Source of the DNA: Elymus sibiricus
Lineage: Eukaryota > Streptophyta > Magnoliopsida > Poales > Poaceae
NCBI GenBank assembly: GCA_039707655.1
Contig: CM077673.1
Location: 268,378,288 to 268,442,287, forward strand
Length of the DNA: 64,000 nt
Reading direction: 5' to 3'
A model generated the notes under the pieces. That model made no database searches and was not told where the DNA came from. It worked only from the letters and a program-made list of their open reading frames with translations. Below, piece after piece: positions 53,936 to 64,000 of this stretch. Made by a program: the position numbers and the translations under genes. Within the stretch, counting starts at the first letter, position 1. Every line of letters begins with the position of its first letter.

Positions 53936-55556
53936 AATTGAGTGGGAGGAAGATAGAACTTGATGAGGTTGTTGAACCTTTGTTTCAACCAGAGAGTAGC
54001 GCAGGGCAGAAAGTGGTTTCTATGGAGCTTACATTAGTTGAAGAAGAAGTTAATGATGATGATCATAAAGCTTCGGATCAAGTTACTATCGAACCTCGTA
54101 GGTCGACAAGGACGCGTACTGCTCCTGAGTGGTACGGCAACCCTGTCTTAGAGGTCATGTTGTTGGACAACGATGAACCTACGAGCTATGGAGAAGCTAT
54201 GATGGGCCTGGATTCCGAGAAATGGTTAGAGGCAATGCAATCCGAGATGTGATCCATGTAAGAAATCAAAGTATGGGCTTTGGAAGTATTACCTGAAGGG
54301 TGAAAGGCCATTCAGAACAAATGAATCTTTAAAAGGAAGACGGACGCGGACGGTAATGTCACCGTCTATAAAGCTCGACTTGTGGCAAAGGGTTTTTCAC
54401 AAGTTCAACGAGTTGACTACGATGAGACTTTCTCACCCGTAGCGATGCTCAAGTCTGTTGGAATTATGTTAGCAGTTCCTGCATTTTTCGATTATGAAAT
54501 ATGGCAGATGGATGTCAAAACATCATTTCCTTAATGGTATCCGTGAGGAAAGGTTGTATGTGATACAACAGGAAGGTTTTGTCAGTTCTAAGGATGCTAA
54601 AATATATGCAAGCTCCAGCGATCCTTCTATGGATTGGAGCAAGCATCTCGGAGTTGGAATATACGCTTTGATGAGGTGATCAAAGTTTTTGAGTCTATAC
54701 AAAGTTTATGAGAAACTTGTATTTACAATTAAGTGAGTGGGAGCACTATAGAATTTCTGATAAGTATATGTGGAGGACATATTGTTGATCGGAAATGATG
54801 TAGAATTTCTGGAAAGCATAAAGGGTTGTTTGAAAAGGAGTTTTTCAAAGCAAAACCTGGAATGAAGCTACTTAAATATTGGGCATCTTGATCTATAGAG
54901 GTAGATCAAGACGTCTGATAAAACTTTCAATGAGTACATACATTGACAGGATTTTGAAAGAGTTCAAAATGGATCAGTCAAAGAAAGAGTACTTGCCTGA
55001 TTTGTAAGGTGTGGAGTTGAGTGAGACTCAAAGCTCGACCACAGCAGAAGAAAGAGAAAGGACGAAGGTCGTCCCCTATGCCTTATCCATAGGCTCTGTA
55101 TAGTATGCCATGCTATGTACCGCACTTGTGTGTGCCTTGCCATGAGTCTGTCAAGGGGTACAAGAGTGATCCAGGAGTGGACCACTGGACAGCGGTCAAG
55201 ATTATCCTTAGTAACTAGATGACTAAGGAAATATTTCTCTATTATGGAGGTGATAAAGAGTTCGTCGTAAAGGGTTACGTCGATGCAAGCTGTAACACCA
55301 ATCCGGATGACTCTGAGTAGCAAGCCGGATACGTATAGTGGAGCAGCCATTTGGAATAGCTCCAAGTGGAGTGTGGTAGCAGTGTCTACAGTATGACATA
55401 GAGATTTGCAAAGTACACATGGATCTGAATGTCGTAGACCCGTTGACTAAAGACCTCTCTCACATGCAAAGCATGATCGAACCCCAGAACTCATTGGGTG
55501 TTAGATTCATAACAATGGAAAACACATGGTGATGTGAACTAGATTATTGACTCTAG
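53936..55556 (+). pseudogene. E8 reverse transcriptase and RNase H remnants
   Basis: The linker RRSTRTRTAPEWYGNP leads to RT pieces YKARLVAKGFSQVQRVDYDE and TFSPVAMLKSVGIMLAV, then WQMDVKTSFLNGIREE across a frame change. The YVDD motif is not readable. An RNase H piece (KGYVDASCNTNPDDSE) is at about 55265-55320, followed by stops. Confidence 0.75.
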
Positions 55557-55570
55557 TGCAAGTGGGAGAC
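55557..55570 (+). other. E8 polypurine tract
   Basis: gcaagtgggagac directly precedes the 3' LTR, the normal Copia arrangement. Confidence 0.85.
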
Positions 55571-57510
55571 TGTTGGAAATATGCCCTAGAGGCAATAATA
55601 AATTGGTTATTATTATATTTCCTTGTTCGTGATAATCTTTTATTATCCATGCTATAATTGTATTGATTGGAAACTCAAATACATGTGTGGGTACATAGAC
55701 AACACTGTGTCCCTAGTATGCCTCTAGTTAACTAGTTCGTTGATCAAAGATGGTCAAGGTTTCCTAGCCATAGACATGAGATGTCATTTGATAATGGGAT
55801 CACATCATTAGGAGAATGATGTGATGGACAAGACCCAAACTATAAACATAGCATATGATCGTGTCAGTTTATTGCTATAGTTTTCTGCATGTCAAGTATC
55901 TGTTCCTATGACCATGAGATCATGCAACTCACTGACACTGGAGGAATACCTTGTGTGTATCAAACGTCACAACGTAACTGGGTGACTATAAAGATGCTCT
56001 ACAGGTATCTCCGAGGGCGTTTGTTGAGTGGGCATGGATCAATCCTGGGATTTGTTACTTCGTGTGACGGTGAGGTATCTCAGGGCCCACTCGGTAATAC
56101 AACGTCACAATAAGCCTTGCAAGCAATGTGACTAAGTGTTAGCCACGGGATCTTGTATTACAGAACGAGTAAAGAGACTTGCTGGTAACGAGATTGAACT
56201 AGGTATAGAGATACCGACGATCGAATCTCAGGCAAGTAACATACCGAAGAACAAAGGGAATAGCGTACGGGATTAACTGAATCCTTGACATAGAGGTTCA
56301 ACCGATAAAGATCTTCGTAGAATATGTAGGAACCAATATGGGCATCCAGATCCTGCTATTGGTTATTGACCGTAAAGGTGTCTTGGTCATGTCTACATAG
56401 TTCTCGAACCCGCAGGGTCTGCACACTTAAGGTTCGGTGACGTTTCGGTATAGTAGAGTTATGTATGGTGGTGACCGAAGGTTGTTTGGAGTCCCGGATG
56501 AGATCCTGGACGTCATGAGGAGCTCCGGAATGGTCTGGAGGTAAAGATTGATATATAGGAAGTCCTGTTTTGGTCACCGGAAAAGTTTCGGGTATTTTGG
56601 TAGTGTACCGGGAGTGCCGGGAGGGGTACCGGGGACCATAGGGAGGGGTGTCTCGACCCAAAGGACCTCATGGGCTGTGGGAGGAGTCAAACCAGCCCCT
56701 AGTGGGCTGGCCTAACCCCCCCACTAAGGCCCATGTGGATTTGGGTGGAAAAAATCCAAAGGAGGAAAGGTGGAAAGGGTTTCCAAGTGGAGAGGAGGAA
56801 TCCTACTCCTAATAGGATTGGAGTAGGACTCCTCCACCTCCAATTTCGGCCAAACCTTGAGGGTTTGAGGCTGCCTCCTCCCCTCCCTCCCTCCTATATA
56901 TACTAGAGGATTTATAGGGAAGAGCTAACCCTAATTGCCACGTGCTCCCTCTACTTCATCTAGATCGGTTTCTCCTCTAGTCTAGTTTCAGCGGTGCTTA
57001 GGCGAAGCCCTCCCGGAATTGTTCCACCACCATCGCCGCCACGCCGTCGTGCCGCCGAAGAACTCTTCTACCTCTCTGCTCCCTCTTGCTGGATCAAGAA
57101 GGCGGAGATCGTCATCGAGCTGTACGTGTGCTGAACGCGGAGGTGCCGTCCGTTCGGCGCTAGATCGGAAGGAACGTGATCAGGATCGCGAGACGATTCG
57201 TGATTTGATCGCGGGACGGATCGTGGTGGGATCGCGGGACGGATCGAGGTTGGATCGCGAGACGGATCGTGATGGGATCGCGGGACGGATCGAGATTGGA
57301 TCGCGAGATGGATCGTGATGGGATCGCGGGACGCTCGGCGATTTGGATCGCGAAGACGTTCGACTACATCAACCGCGTTCTTAACGCTTCCCGCTTAGCG
57401 ATCTACAAGGGTATGTAGATCCACTCTCCCTCTCGTAGATGCTCATCACCATGGATAGATCTTGCATGTGCGTAGGAAAATTTTTGTTTCCCATGCAACG
57501 TTCACCAACA
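55571..57510 (+). repeat. E8 3' LTR
   Basis: It is 1940 bp. TATA box at 56895-56902. Confidence 0.96.
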
Positions 57511-57515
57511 TCTTC

Positions 57516-58735
57516 AACCCACGGAGGGTAACGGTCGCGAGAGTCCACGGAGGGCTCCACCCATAAGGGTCCATGAAGTAGCAACCTTGACTATTCCATA
57601 AGGGCTTCCGTCCACGAAGGACTAGCCTCATTATGGGTAGATCTTCACGAAGTAGGCGATCTCCTTGCCCGTACAAACTTCTTGGTTCAACTCCACAACA
57701 CGAAGTAGGAGGCTCCCAAGCGACACCTAAGCAATCTAGGAGGCACCACCCTCCAAAAGGTAATAGGCTCGGCAATGTCGATGAACTCCTTGCTCTTGTA
57801 CTTCAAGATGATAGACTCCTCAACACACAATCACTCTCTCACAGATTTGGCTATGGTGGAAGAGATTGAATTGGTCGAAAGCTACTTGGGGAGGCTAGAG
57901 ATCAAGATTCATATGGATGGAGTGGAATGGCTTGATCTCAACACATGAGTAGGTGGCTCTCTCTCAGAAAATTGGATGGGGCAAGTATGGAATAGTTTTG
58001 AGTGCTTCTCTTTCGAGTGGGTGGTGGTGAAGGGGTATATATAGGCATCCCCGAAAATCCAACCATTACACCTAAAGTGACCAACCCAGTGACACCGAAC
58101 TGTAAAACTCTGTGGTACCGAAGTGACCAAAAGGCAGTAACTGTCGAATCTCGGTGAGACCGATATATAACTCTCGGTGGTACCGATCAGGTGACCAACG
58201 GTCAGAATGCACAACTCGGTGACGTTGATCCACCAAACTCGGTGGTATCGATTTTATGAAATCAGGTAATAGAAAGTTGGCAACTAAACTCGGTGGCACC
58301 GATGCAGAATCGGTTGCACCGATTGGCTAGGGTTTGGCATGGGTCTGTCTGAGTTTGGGAATCGGTGGCACCGAGTGGGAATTGTTGGTTGCACCGATTT
58401 TGGATATTTGGCTTTAGACAGACTTTTGTGGATGAGTTTGCGGGTGTTTTTGATGACTGTCACTTGTGCACGTGGAGCATCTTGTTCACCAACAGTACCT
58501 TTTAATAGTATTGGCTTTCCTATGGACTCAAAGTGATTTCTCACAAAGTAAAATGTAGAGTCCTCTTGCTTGAAACTTTGCCAATCCATTTCCTTGAATC
58601 TTGGAGTTTCTCCACAATCCTTTTGCCAACCTATCATTGAACTTTTCCTGAAATATACTTAGTGGAAACATTATTTCAGTGACATATATCTTGTTATTAA
58701 TTACCAAAACCACCAAGGGAGCAAATGTGCTTTCA
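57516..58735 (-). repeat. E5 5' LTR, second part
   Basis: It continues aacccacggagggtaacggt directly after the E8 TSD. It carries the palindrome array 58086-58397 and TATATATA 58036-58043, and ends gtgctttca, followed by TSD AGGCC. Confidence 0.95.
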
Positions 58736-58740
58736 AGGCC

Positions 58741-59854
58741 GCAGTGCAGGAACGCCAGGACCGGGTCCCTCCTGTGCGCGCGGCGCCCGTTGGTCCAGTG
58801 GGTTGCCGCGCCATCCCCCCGGAGCTGCATCCGGCAGTGTCACCTGGCAAGTTCAAGCCCGACCTGCCTCCTCGCTACGACGACACCCCAGATCCCGCCG
58901 AGTTCCTATAGCTCTACTCGCTGAGCATCCAGGCGGCCGGTGGAGACGACAATGTCATGGCTAGCTGGTTCCCTATGGCCCTTAAGAGTGGTGCGCTCTC
59001 CTGGCTCCTCAACATCCCGGAGGGGTCAATCACTTCCTGGGACGACATGCGCGAGCGTTTCGTCGCCAACTTCCAAGGCACTCGCGACCGCGCCCTCGGT
59101 GTACGGTGACCTGCGTCGCGTGTAGCAACAGCCGGGCGAGACCTTGCACAAGTACATACAGTGTTTCACGACTGTCCGTCTCAAGATCCCGAGGGCATCG
59201 GACGAGGCCATCATCTCGGCATTCACCGATGGCGTCAGAGACCTCAGGATGAGGGAGCAGCTCACCATCAACGACGATCTATGCTCAGCTCTGGAAATGT
59301 TCAACCTGGCGAACAAGTGCGCGAAGGCCGAAGAGGGTCACCTCTCCCTCCTCGAGCTTCCGGAGGCAGACCCCTATGACAAGAAGACCAAGACCAAGGA
59401 GACGAAGCGCAAGGCCCCCGCGGTGCTGGCGGCGGAACCTGTGGCGAAGCGCAGCCGAGACGAGGAACCCCCCGTGGGAGGGCGACCATTCTGTATCTTC
59501 CATGGCACCAACAGCCACAACACCATCGACTGTCAGGAGCTCTGGTCAATCAACAACGAGCACTTCGGTCGCCGCCCTGGGCGTGGCAATCGTGGCTATG
59601 GAAGCGGTGGAGGCCGCTGGGCAGTCGAGACCCGCACCAGGAGTGGCGTGACCGGCCTCGGGAGGACTGCTGGCGCGATCCGGCTCGGGAGGACCGCTGG
59701 CGCGACGAGCCTCGGGAGGGGCCTCGTCGCTATTAGCCTCGTGAGGCTCGCCCTCGTGAGGCCGGCCTCCCCCCGCTGCCGCCGCCACCCAGGAGGAAGG
59801 AAGAGGACAGGCAGAACGACGGGGCTGGGGGCTTCCAGGAGGCCAGGGCAATAG
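58741..59854 (+). pseudogene. gag: E2 gag capsid and zinc knuckle, broken
   Basis: E2 resumes with the Gypsy capsid: FKPDLPPRYDDTPDPAEFL, a TAG near 58909, LYSLSIQAAGGDDNVMASWF and SWLLNIPEGSITSWDDMRER. A frame change near 59100 and a TAG near 59124 follow, then ETLHKYIQCFTTVRL in the second frame. The tail has FCIFHGTNSHNTIDCQEL, a C-x2-H-x4-H-x4-C zinc-knuckle variant like that of E1, and Arg/Gly-rich repeats. The capsid resembles E1 gag more than E3 or E6. Confidence 0.87.
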
Positions 59855-59916
59855 CTTGCATCCTGGGCGGTGCTCAGGCCCCAGCATCGAACCGCATCTT
59901 CAAGCAGTTCTCGCGG

Positions 59917-60621
59917 GTGGTGAACGCAGCCCTCCCGAAGCATGAGGCTGCACGTCCCCTCAAGTGGTCCCAGTGCGCCATCACCTTTGACTGCAAGGAT
60001 CAACTCAGGTGCTCGGCCATGGCGGGCGCGCTCCCCATGCCGTGCACGGCAACCATCAGCAATGTCCTCGTCACCAAGACCCTTATCGACGGTGGCGCGG
60101 GACTCAATGTCCTCTCCACCGAGACGTTCGAGACGCTCCAAGTGCCCTACGACCAGCTCATGCCAACCAAGCCTTTCTCAGGGGTCACTGACAGCTCCAC
60201 TATCCCCATCGGACAGGTGCGCTTGCCGGTCACCTTCGACGGGCGCAACAACTACCACACCAAGCTCATCGTCTTCGACGTCGCCCACATCCGCCTCCGG
60301 TACAACGCGATCCTCGGGTACCTCGCCCTCGCCAAGTTCATGGTGGTGACTCACCATGGCTACAACGTCCTCAAGATGCCGGGGAGTGGTGGCGTCATCA
60401 CCATCGCCTGTGATGAGAAGGACGCCGTTTGCTCCCTCGAGCGCGCCTACCGTGCCGCAACGGCCGAGCTCTCAGACAACGAAGGAGACATCCTGCCTCA
60501 CGAGGATATCCCTAGGAAGAAGAAGGAGCTCCTCCCCAAGGGGCGCCAGGGGGCTGAAACCTCTAAGGACAGCGCCTCAGGCTCCGCGCCCGGGGCCAAG
60601 GCCCCTTCCTCCGTCGCATAG
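59917..60621 (+). CDS. E2 aspartic protease region
   Basis: The open frame has PLKWSQCAITFDCKDQ, the active site TLIDGGAGLNVLSTETFETL, LIVFDVAHIRLRYNAILGYL and LKMPGSGGVITIACDEKDAV. An acidic/basic linker ends at TAG 60619-60621. E1 shows the same domain in decayed form. Confidence 0.87.
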   Translation: MVNAALPKHEAARPLKWSQCAITFDCKDQLRCSAMAGALPMPCTATISNVLVTKTLIDGGAGLNVLSTETFETLQVPYDQLMPTKPFSGVTDSSTIPIGQVRLPVTFDGRNNYHTKLIVFDVAHIRLRYNAILGYLALAKFMVVTHHGYNVLKMPGSGGVITIACDEKDAVCSLERAYRAATAELSDNEGDILPHEDIPRKKKELLPKGRQGAETSKDSASGSAPGAKAPSSVA

Positions 60622-61152
60622 GAAGGCGCGCTCAACGCCTCCCTTGGGTCGGGCTTGGTGGCTTCCACCTGGAAGGCTACCGACCTCACCAGTGAGACGA
60701 GGGTGGTGCTCGGGCACATCCTGGAGGCGTGTTTCGGCGCGCTTCCACCCAAGCAAGGAGCACGGCGCGAGGCGCCAAGTTCATGGGAGTTCATCACCAG
60801 CGCCATCGAGGAGGTTCAGGAAGCACAGGCCATGCGAGGCGGGCGTCGCCCTACATCACCAAGCGCAGCCACCATCGTCAGCTCCGACGGCTCGCCGCAC
60901 GTCTGCGTCGACATACCAAGCATCAACAGGGCCGCATCCCCAGACATCTTCTGGCCATCGCGCGTCGGTCGTGGTGGGGTCTACCCATGCAACTACATCC
61001 GCATGCCCTTCGGCCTGGCGAACGCGGGCGCCACGTTTCAGTGCCTTGCTCAGGCCATGCTCGTGCCTTATGAGGTCAGGCGCCGCGAGGTGTTGGAGGA
61101 GGTGCCAGGCCTGAGCAAGGGCGCCGAGCCTCGGGAGGCGCCGGGCTCATGA
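60622..61152 (+). pseudogene. E2 reverse transcriptase remnant with internal deletion
   Basis: A linker frame (SETRVVLGHILEACF) leads to SDGSPHVCVDIPSINRAASP, equivalent to the CVDFKDLNKACPKD block of E3. The frame then passes to YPCNYIRMPFGLANAGATFQ, skipping the PLPRID and FLDAYSRYHQIKM blocks. It ends at 61152 before the YVDD block. Neither RNase H nor integrase follows. Confidence 0.8.
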
Positions 61153-62374
61153 AGGCCAGGCTCACGGGGACGCGAGGTCAGGCTCTGACGACTACCTCGA
61201 CGCTTCAGCGATATTGCCGCTAGGTGACTTTTTGGTTCGTACCAGGTAACTTTTTGGTTTGCTCAGTTTGAGGGCGCCCATCGGGCTGCATTATCCTCAG
61301 GCGGCCAGGGCCCATCCCCACAGCCGCGTCGTTTACACATGTATTAGAACCTTTCATGCATTTGATCAATTTCCTAAGTATTTCAACCTGCATGCTCGGT
61401 GCTTCGCCACCATGAATGTCATCGCGCCCTAACGATCCTACCTTCGACCGACTCGTGATTAAGGGCTGGCTCGACGTCTGTGCTCGGGTCCGTCCCTGCA
61501 GCGTTGACAAATCCAAGTGGTCGAGCTCTATCTCGCAGGCCAGCCCCGTGCACGTCACCTCCCATGGCACTTGGTGATGCGTCCTTGCATGAGCTAATCG
61601 GAAGCGGGTGAGTCAGGGCACGCGGCACGGTTCCTACAATCACAGTCGGCCTTTCGCCGCCGTGGGAGCCGCTCGCCGGGTGTTTTCTCCTCGGAGTTGT
61701 CGCATGAGAAGACTAGGCACGTCGTCTGTGCTCAGGTCCGTCCCTGCAGCATCGATAAATCCAATGCCTGAGCTCTGTTTGGCGGGCCGGCCCCGTTCAC
61801 GTCACCTCCTAGGGTCATTGGTGTTCGGCCTTCTCATGCGATGGCCCTTGGAAATCCATTCGGCATAGGTTTATCCAAAATATACAGGACATGCAATGGC
61901 GCCCTCTACCGGAAGACTCAGGCGCAACCTGCCTTTGAGGTAGGGCCTCGTGAGACCCGTGCTGGCTCACGAGAGCCCAGATACACCTCCTATTTCTACC
62001 GTGCAAGCCACGTGTACGAACTTAATGGGTTGTACACGCCCGGGGGGCTCTGGAGCCGGGGCCCCCTTTCCCATGCCCAAGTGGAAGCCCCATGCTCCGC
62101 GCTGGCGGACAACACTGTCGCCCAAGCGGCTATGCTCACGCAACGTTGAAGCCCCATGCTCCGTGCTGGTGGATAAACAACTAAGGGCACCCTAGCGGTT
62201 GCATCCATCCTCAGGACGGCCCCTCGCGGCTCCGTGTCGCAGCATTCCCATGGGATGCCCGCGTGAGGGGGCTGCATGGGGGCTACGCTCAGGCCGGGCC
62301 TGGCACACTCCACCTTCCCATCTCATACCTGGTCTTCACGCGCCCCTCTCAGGCGAAAGCTGGCGAGGAAAGGT
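61153..62374 (+). other. E2 3' untranslated region
   Basis: No coding sequence. A diverged direct repeat of about 100 bp (gtccgtccctgcagc near 61489 and 61736, offset about 248 bp) is present. A shorter one (gaagccccatgctccg near 62087 and 62150) follows, within sequence that matches E7 near 34340-34440. Confidence 0.65.
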
Positions 62375-62760
62375 ATGGGAGCTGCTCGTACATCAAGGGG
62401 GACTCCTGAGCATCGCGACTCAGGAGCCTTACTGGTCACGTAGCCCCTCACCCCTTGGCACCGTCCTGGTGATCCGGACGCCCCAACGGCTGTTGAGGTA
62501 TGCGCGGGACCGGGCCCTGCCGACGCAGAGCTCAAGGCGCTCCCAATCTTCAAGTTAACCTTGTCGTCGCCATGTTCCCTTCATGAGGGCTGCTCGTACG
62601 TCAAGGGGGACTCCTGAGCATCGCGACTCAGGAGCCTCACTGGTCACGTAGCCCCTCGCCCCTTGGCACCGTCCTGGTGATCCGCACGCCCCAACGGCGG
62701 TTGAGGTATGCGCGTGACCGGGCCCTGCCAACGCAGAGCGCTACAGCAAGCCGGAAGGAA
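62375..62760 (+). repeat. Tandem 208-bp duplication in E2 3' region
   Basis: gactcctgag recurs at 62401 and 62609. Each copy has the dyad ctcctgagcatcgcgactcaggag. It is homologous to E7 34824-35232. Confidence 0.85.
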
Positions 62761-62889
62761 ACAAGGCGACGAAAGAAACCACATAATTTAGCAGTCATTA
62801 CAAGCATTAAATGTCCCCAGAAATACAAACAAGTCTAACGCCTCCACGAGGCACGATGAATGTTACAGGAAAGGACCCAGGAAGAAGAG

Positions 62890-63950
62890 CTAGGAGGAGC
62901 TGGCACCACCGCTTGTCCCAACCGCGGGGAGCTCGTCGTCGACATCGCTGCCATTGTTATCGTCCTCACTGACCCTTGCAGCTACAGGAGGCGAGGGAAC
63001 GGCGACGCAGGCGAACTTCTTCATCAGCACCCCCACGGTGCCCTCCACGGACGTCGTCGTAGCGGCACGAACCCCAGGATCAACCCGGCAGATCACAGAG
63101 CCAAAGTCAAAACCTGGCTCGCGAAGGTAGAGGTGGCTGAAGACACGCGTCGCAGCCGCGGAGAAGAGGTCGCGACACTCACTCTCGAAGACGGCCTCCA
63201 CCCTTGCAACGGCACCCTCAAGCACTTCCACGAGCTTTGAAGAGAGCCCCGTGAAGCCGCTCTCAGGATCCACCAGGGGTTCCGCGAATCCCCCCCCCCC
63301 CCCGGCAGATGGACTGCAACGCCTGGCGGAGCCTGAGTTCGACGGAGGGGAGGGCGTCGAGCTCCGCAGCCTTCCTCTCCTCAGCCGCAGCAAGGGCCTT
63401 CTCCCTGGAGTTGAGCCGAGACTTCTCCGCGGCTAATTCCTCTTCTAGCTTGTTCAGGTGCTCGCGCTCCATGGCTTGGTCGGCCACCGCCTTGGACAGC
63501 GCGGAGTTGTGGTCGGCAAGCTTGGCCTCGCAGGTCTTGAGGTCTTCCTCCCGCTCCCGAAGCCGTCACGCGAGCACGGCCCTTTCCTCCTGAAGAGCCT
63601 TCAGACGGACCTCCGCCTCACCACATCGCTTCACAGCAGACTCTGCATCGAGCAGCGCCACATCGCGGGCTGCCTTGGCTGACGCAGCTTCCTTCCAACT
63701 CTCAGCGGTGGTGGCCCCGGCTTGGCTCCAAACCACCATGGCAGAAGCGTCGGCCTTGAGCAGAGCCACACAGAAAGGAGCCCCAAGCGCTCCTTCGCGA
63801 GGCGACCGTCGGCAGTCCCGAGGGCATCCCGGACCTGATCCAGGGCGGCGTAGGCCACATCCAGGGCGCGTCACTCATCCAAAAGGCCACAAGCCGGAGA
63901 CGCCAGGGCCCGGACCGAAGGCGGTGCCAGCGCGGTAGCAGGAGCATAGA
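62890..63950 (-). pseudogene. E2 antisense coiled-coil gene, frameshifted
   Basis: On the minus strand a long coiled coil (DVALLDAESAVKRCGEAEVR, then EREHLNKLEEELAAEKSRLN, VELRLRQALQSICRGG) is followed by FAEPLVDPESGFTGLSSKLV, ESECRDLFSAAATRVFSHLY and GTVGVLMKKFACVAVPSPP. The parts lie in different frames. A run of 14 C at 63290-63303 is where the coiled coil loses frame with the C-terminal part, and a TGA near 63567 interrupts upstream. The C-terminal half matches the E7 antisense protein and extends further. The gene start is near or beyond 63950. Confidence 0.7.
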
Positions 63951-64000
63951 GAGCAGAAGGCGCCGGAGGCTGCGGTACCACCACAGACAAGACAGGGATA

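Larger units (their letters stand above)
48672..57510 (+). mobile_element. E8: Angela/BARE1/WIS-type Copia retrotransposon
   Basis: TSD TCTTC (48667-48671 and 57511-57515). LTRs are 1945 and 1940 bp with roughly 2-3% divergence by eye; internal region 4954 bp. The LTR start TGTTGGAAATATGCCCTAGA is diagnostic of this Triticeae family. Remnants of gag, integrase and RT/RNase H appear in the right order in plus sense but with many stops and frame changes. Confidence 0.96.
24709..58735 (-). mobile_element. E5: pol-less Copia (Sirevirus-like) element, minus strand, contains E6 and E8
   Basis: TSD AGGCC (24704-24708 and 58736-58740) proves one insertion split by two later ones. Without E6 and E8 it is 9521 bp, almost the size of E4, and has the same parts in the same order: 5' LTR, gag, internal palindrome/TATA module, 3' ORF, PPTs, 3' LTR, no pol. 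E6 sits in the 3' ORF and E8 sits in the 5' LTR. The primer-binding site and gag are damaged. Confidence 0.95.
3129..64000 (+). mobile_element. E2: Gypsy LTR retrotransposon, host of E3 and E5, 3' end outside window
   Basis: E2 is read by removing E3 and E5. Its pieces are 3129-4451, 24505-24708 and 58741-64000 (about 6.8 kb seen). In order they hold the 5' LTR, PBS, gag N-terminus, gag capsid, protease, an RT remnant, a repeat-rich 3' untranslated region and an antisense coding region. The 3' LTR is beyond 64000, so the right copy of its target duplication (left candidate GTGGC, 3124-3128) cannot be checked. Many stops and frameshifts are present. Confidence 0.85.

Noticed and set aside
1..64000. 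Host protein-coding gene, rRNA, MITE or DNA transposon
   Set aside because: Every long frame was traceable to retrotransposon gag, pol, 3' ORF or antisense gene. No terminal inverted repeat pair with TA or 3-bp duplication was found by eye; a TE-library search would be decisive.

Overview
The window is plant intergenic DNA, almost certainly from a Triticeae grass (wheat, barley, rye or Aegilops). No host gene is visible. Nearly every base belongs to nested LTR retrotransposons. The clearest taxonomic marker is the LTR beginning TGTTGGAAATATGCCCTAGA at 48672 and 55571, which is the Angela/BARE1/WIS Copia family of Triticeae. Names of the other families are not assigned with confidence.

Eight elements are resolved, most by exact 5-bp target-site duplications (TSDs). 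E1 (1-3128, Gypsy, partial) is the oldest visible layer. E2 (Gypsy) enters it at 3129 and runs past 64000. E3 (4452-24499, Gypsy Tat/Retand-like, minus strand, TSD ACGAG) sits in E2 and contains E4 (14406-23996, Copia Sirevirus-like, minus strand, TSD CGATC). E5 (24709-58735, same family as E4, minus strand, TSD AGGCC) also sits in E2. E5 contains E6 (27241-42897, Gypsy related to E3, plus strand, TSD CCATC) and E8 (48672-57510, Angela type, plus strand, TSD TCTTC). E6 contains E7 (31759-38077, Gypsy of the E2 family, plus strand, TSD CGGTC). The deepest stack is five layers: E1 > E2 > E5 > E6 > E7. With insertions removed, E4 is 9591 bp and E5 9521 bp, E3 10452 bp, and E6 9333 bp.

Only E3 has a full gag-protease-RT-RNase H-integrase series, and it is broken by in-frame stops. 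E4 and E5 keep gag and a 3' ORF but have no pol. E6 keeps gag and protease but has no RT or integrase. E7 keeps only a gag N-terminus-like ORF. E8 has a decayed internal region between much better preserved LTRs. Most elements here therefore look like passengers that moved with enzymes supplied by relatives.

Three features stand out. First, the E4/E5 LTRs carry arrays of a 13-bp palindrome-like site (TCGGTGNNACCGA) arranged as pairs about 23 bp apart, repeated every 65-76 bp. The same arrangement recurs inside both elements around a TATA box upstream of the 3' ORF, as if a second internal promoter exists. Second, the Gypsy elements E2, E3, E6 and E7 carry a gene antisense to gag-pol near the 3' LTR, with GT-AG introns that join in frame in several places. 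Third, a 206-208 bp tandem duplication carrying a perfect dyad occurs before the antisense gene in both E2 and E7.

Divergences quoted are by-eye counts from the printed sequence and are approximate. Domain assignments come from reading motifs, not from a database search.
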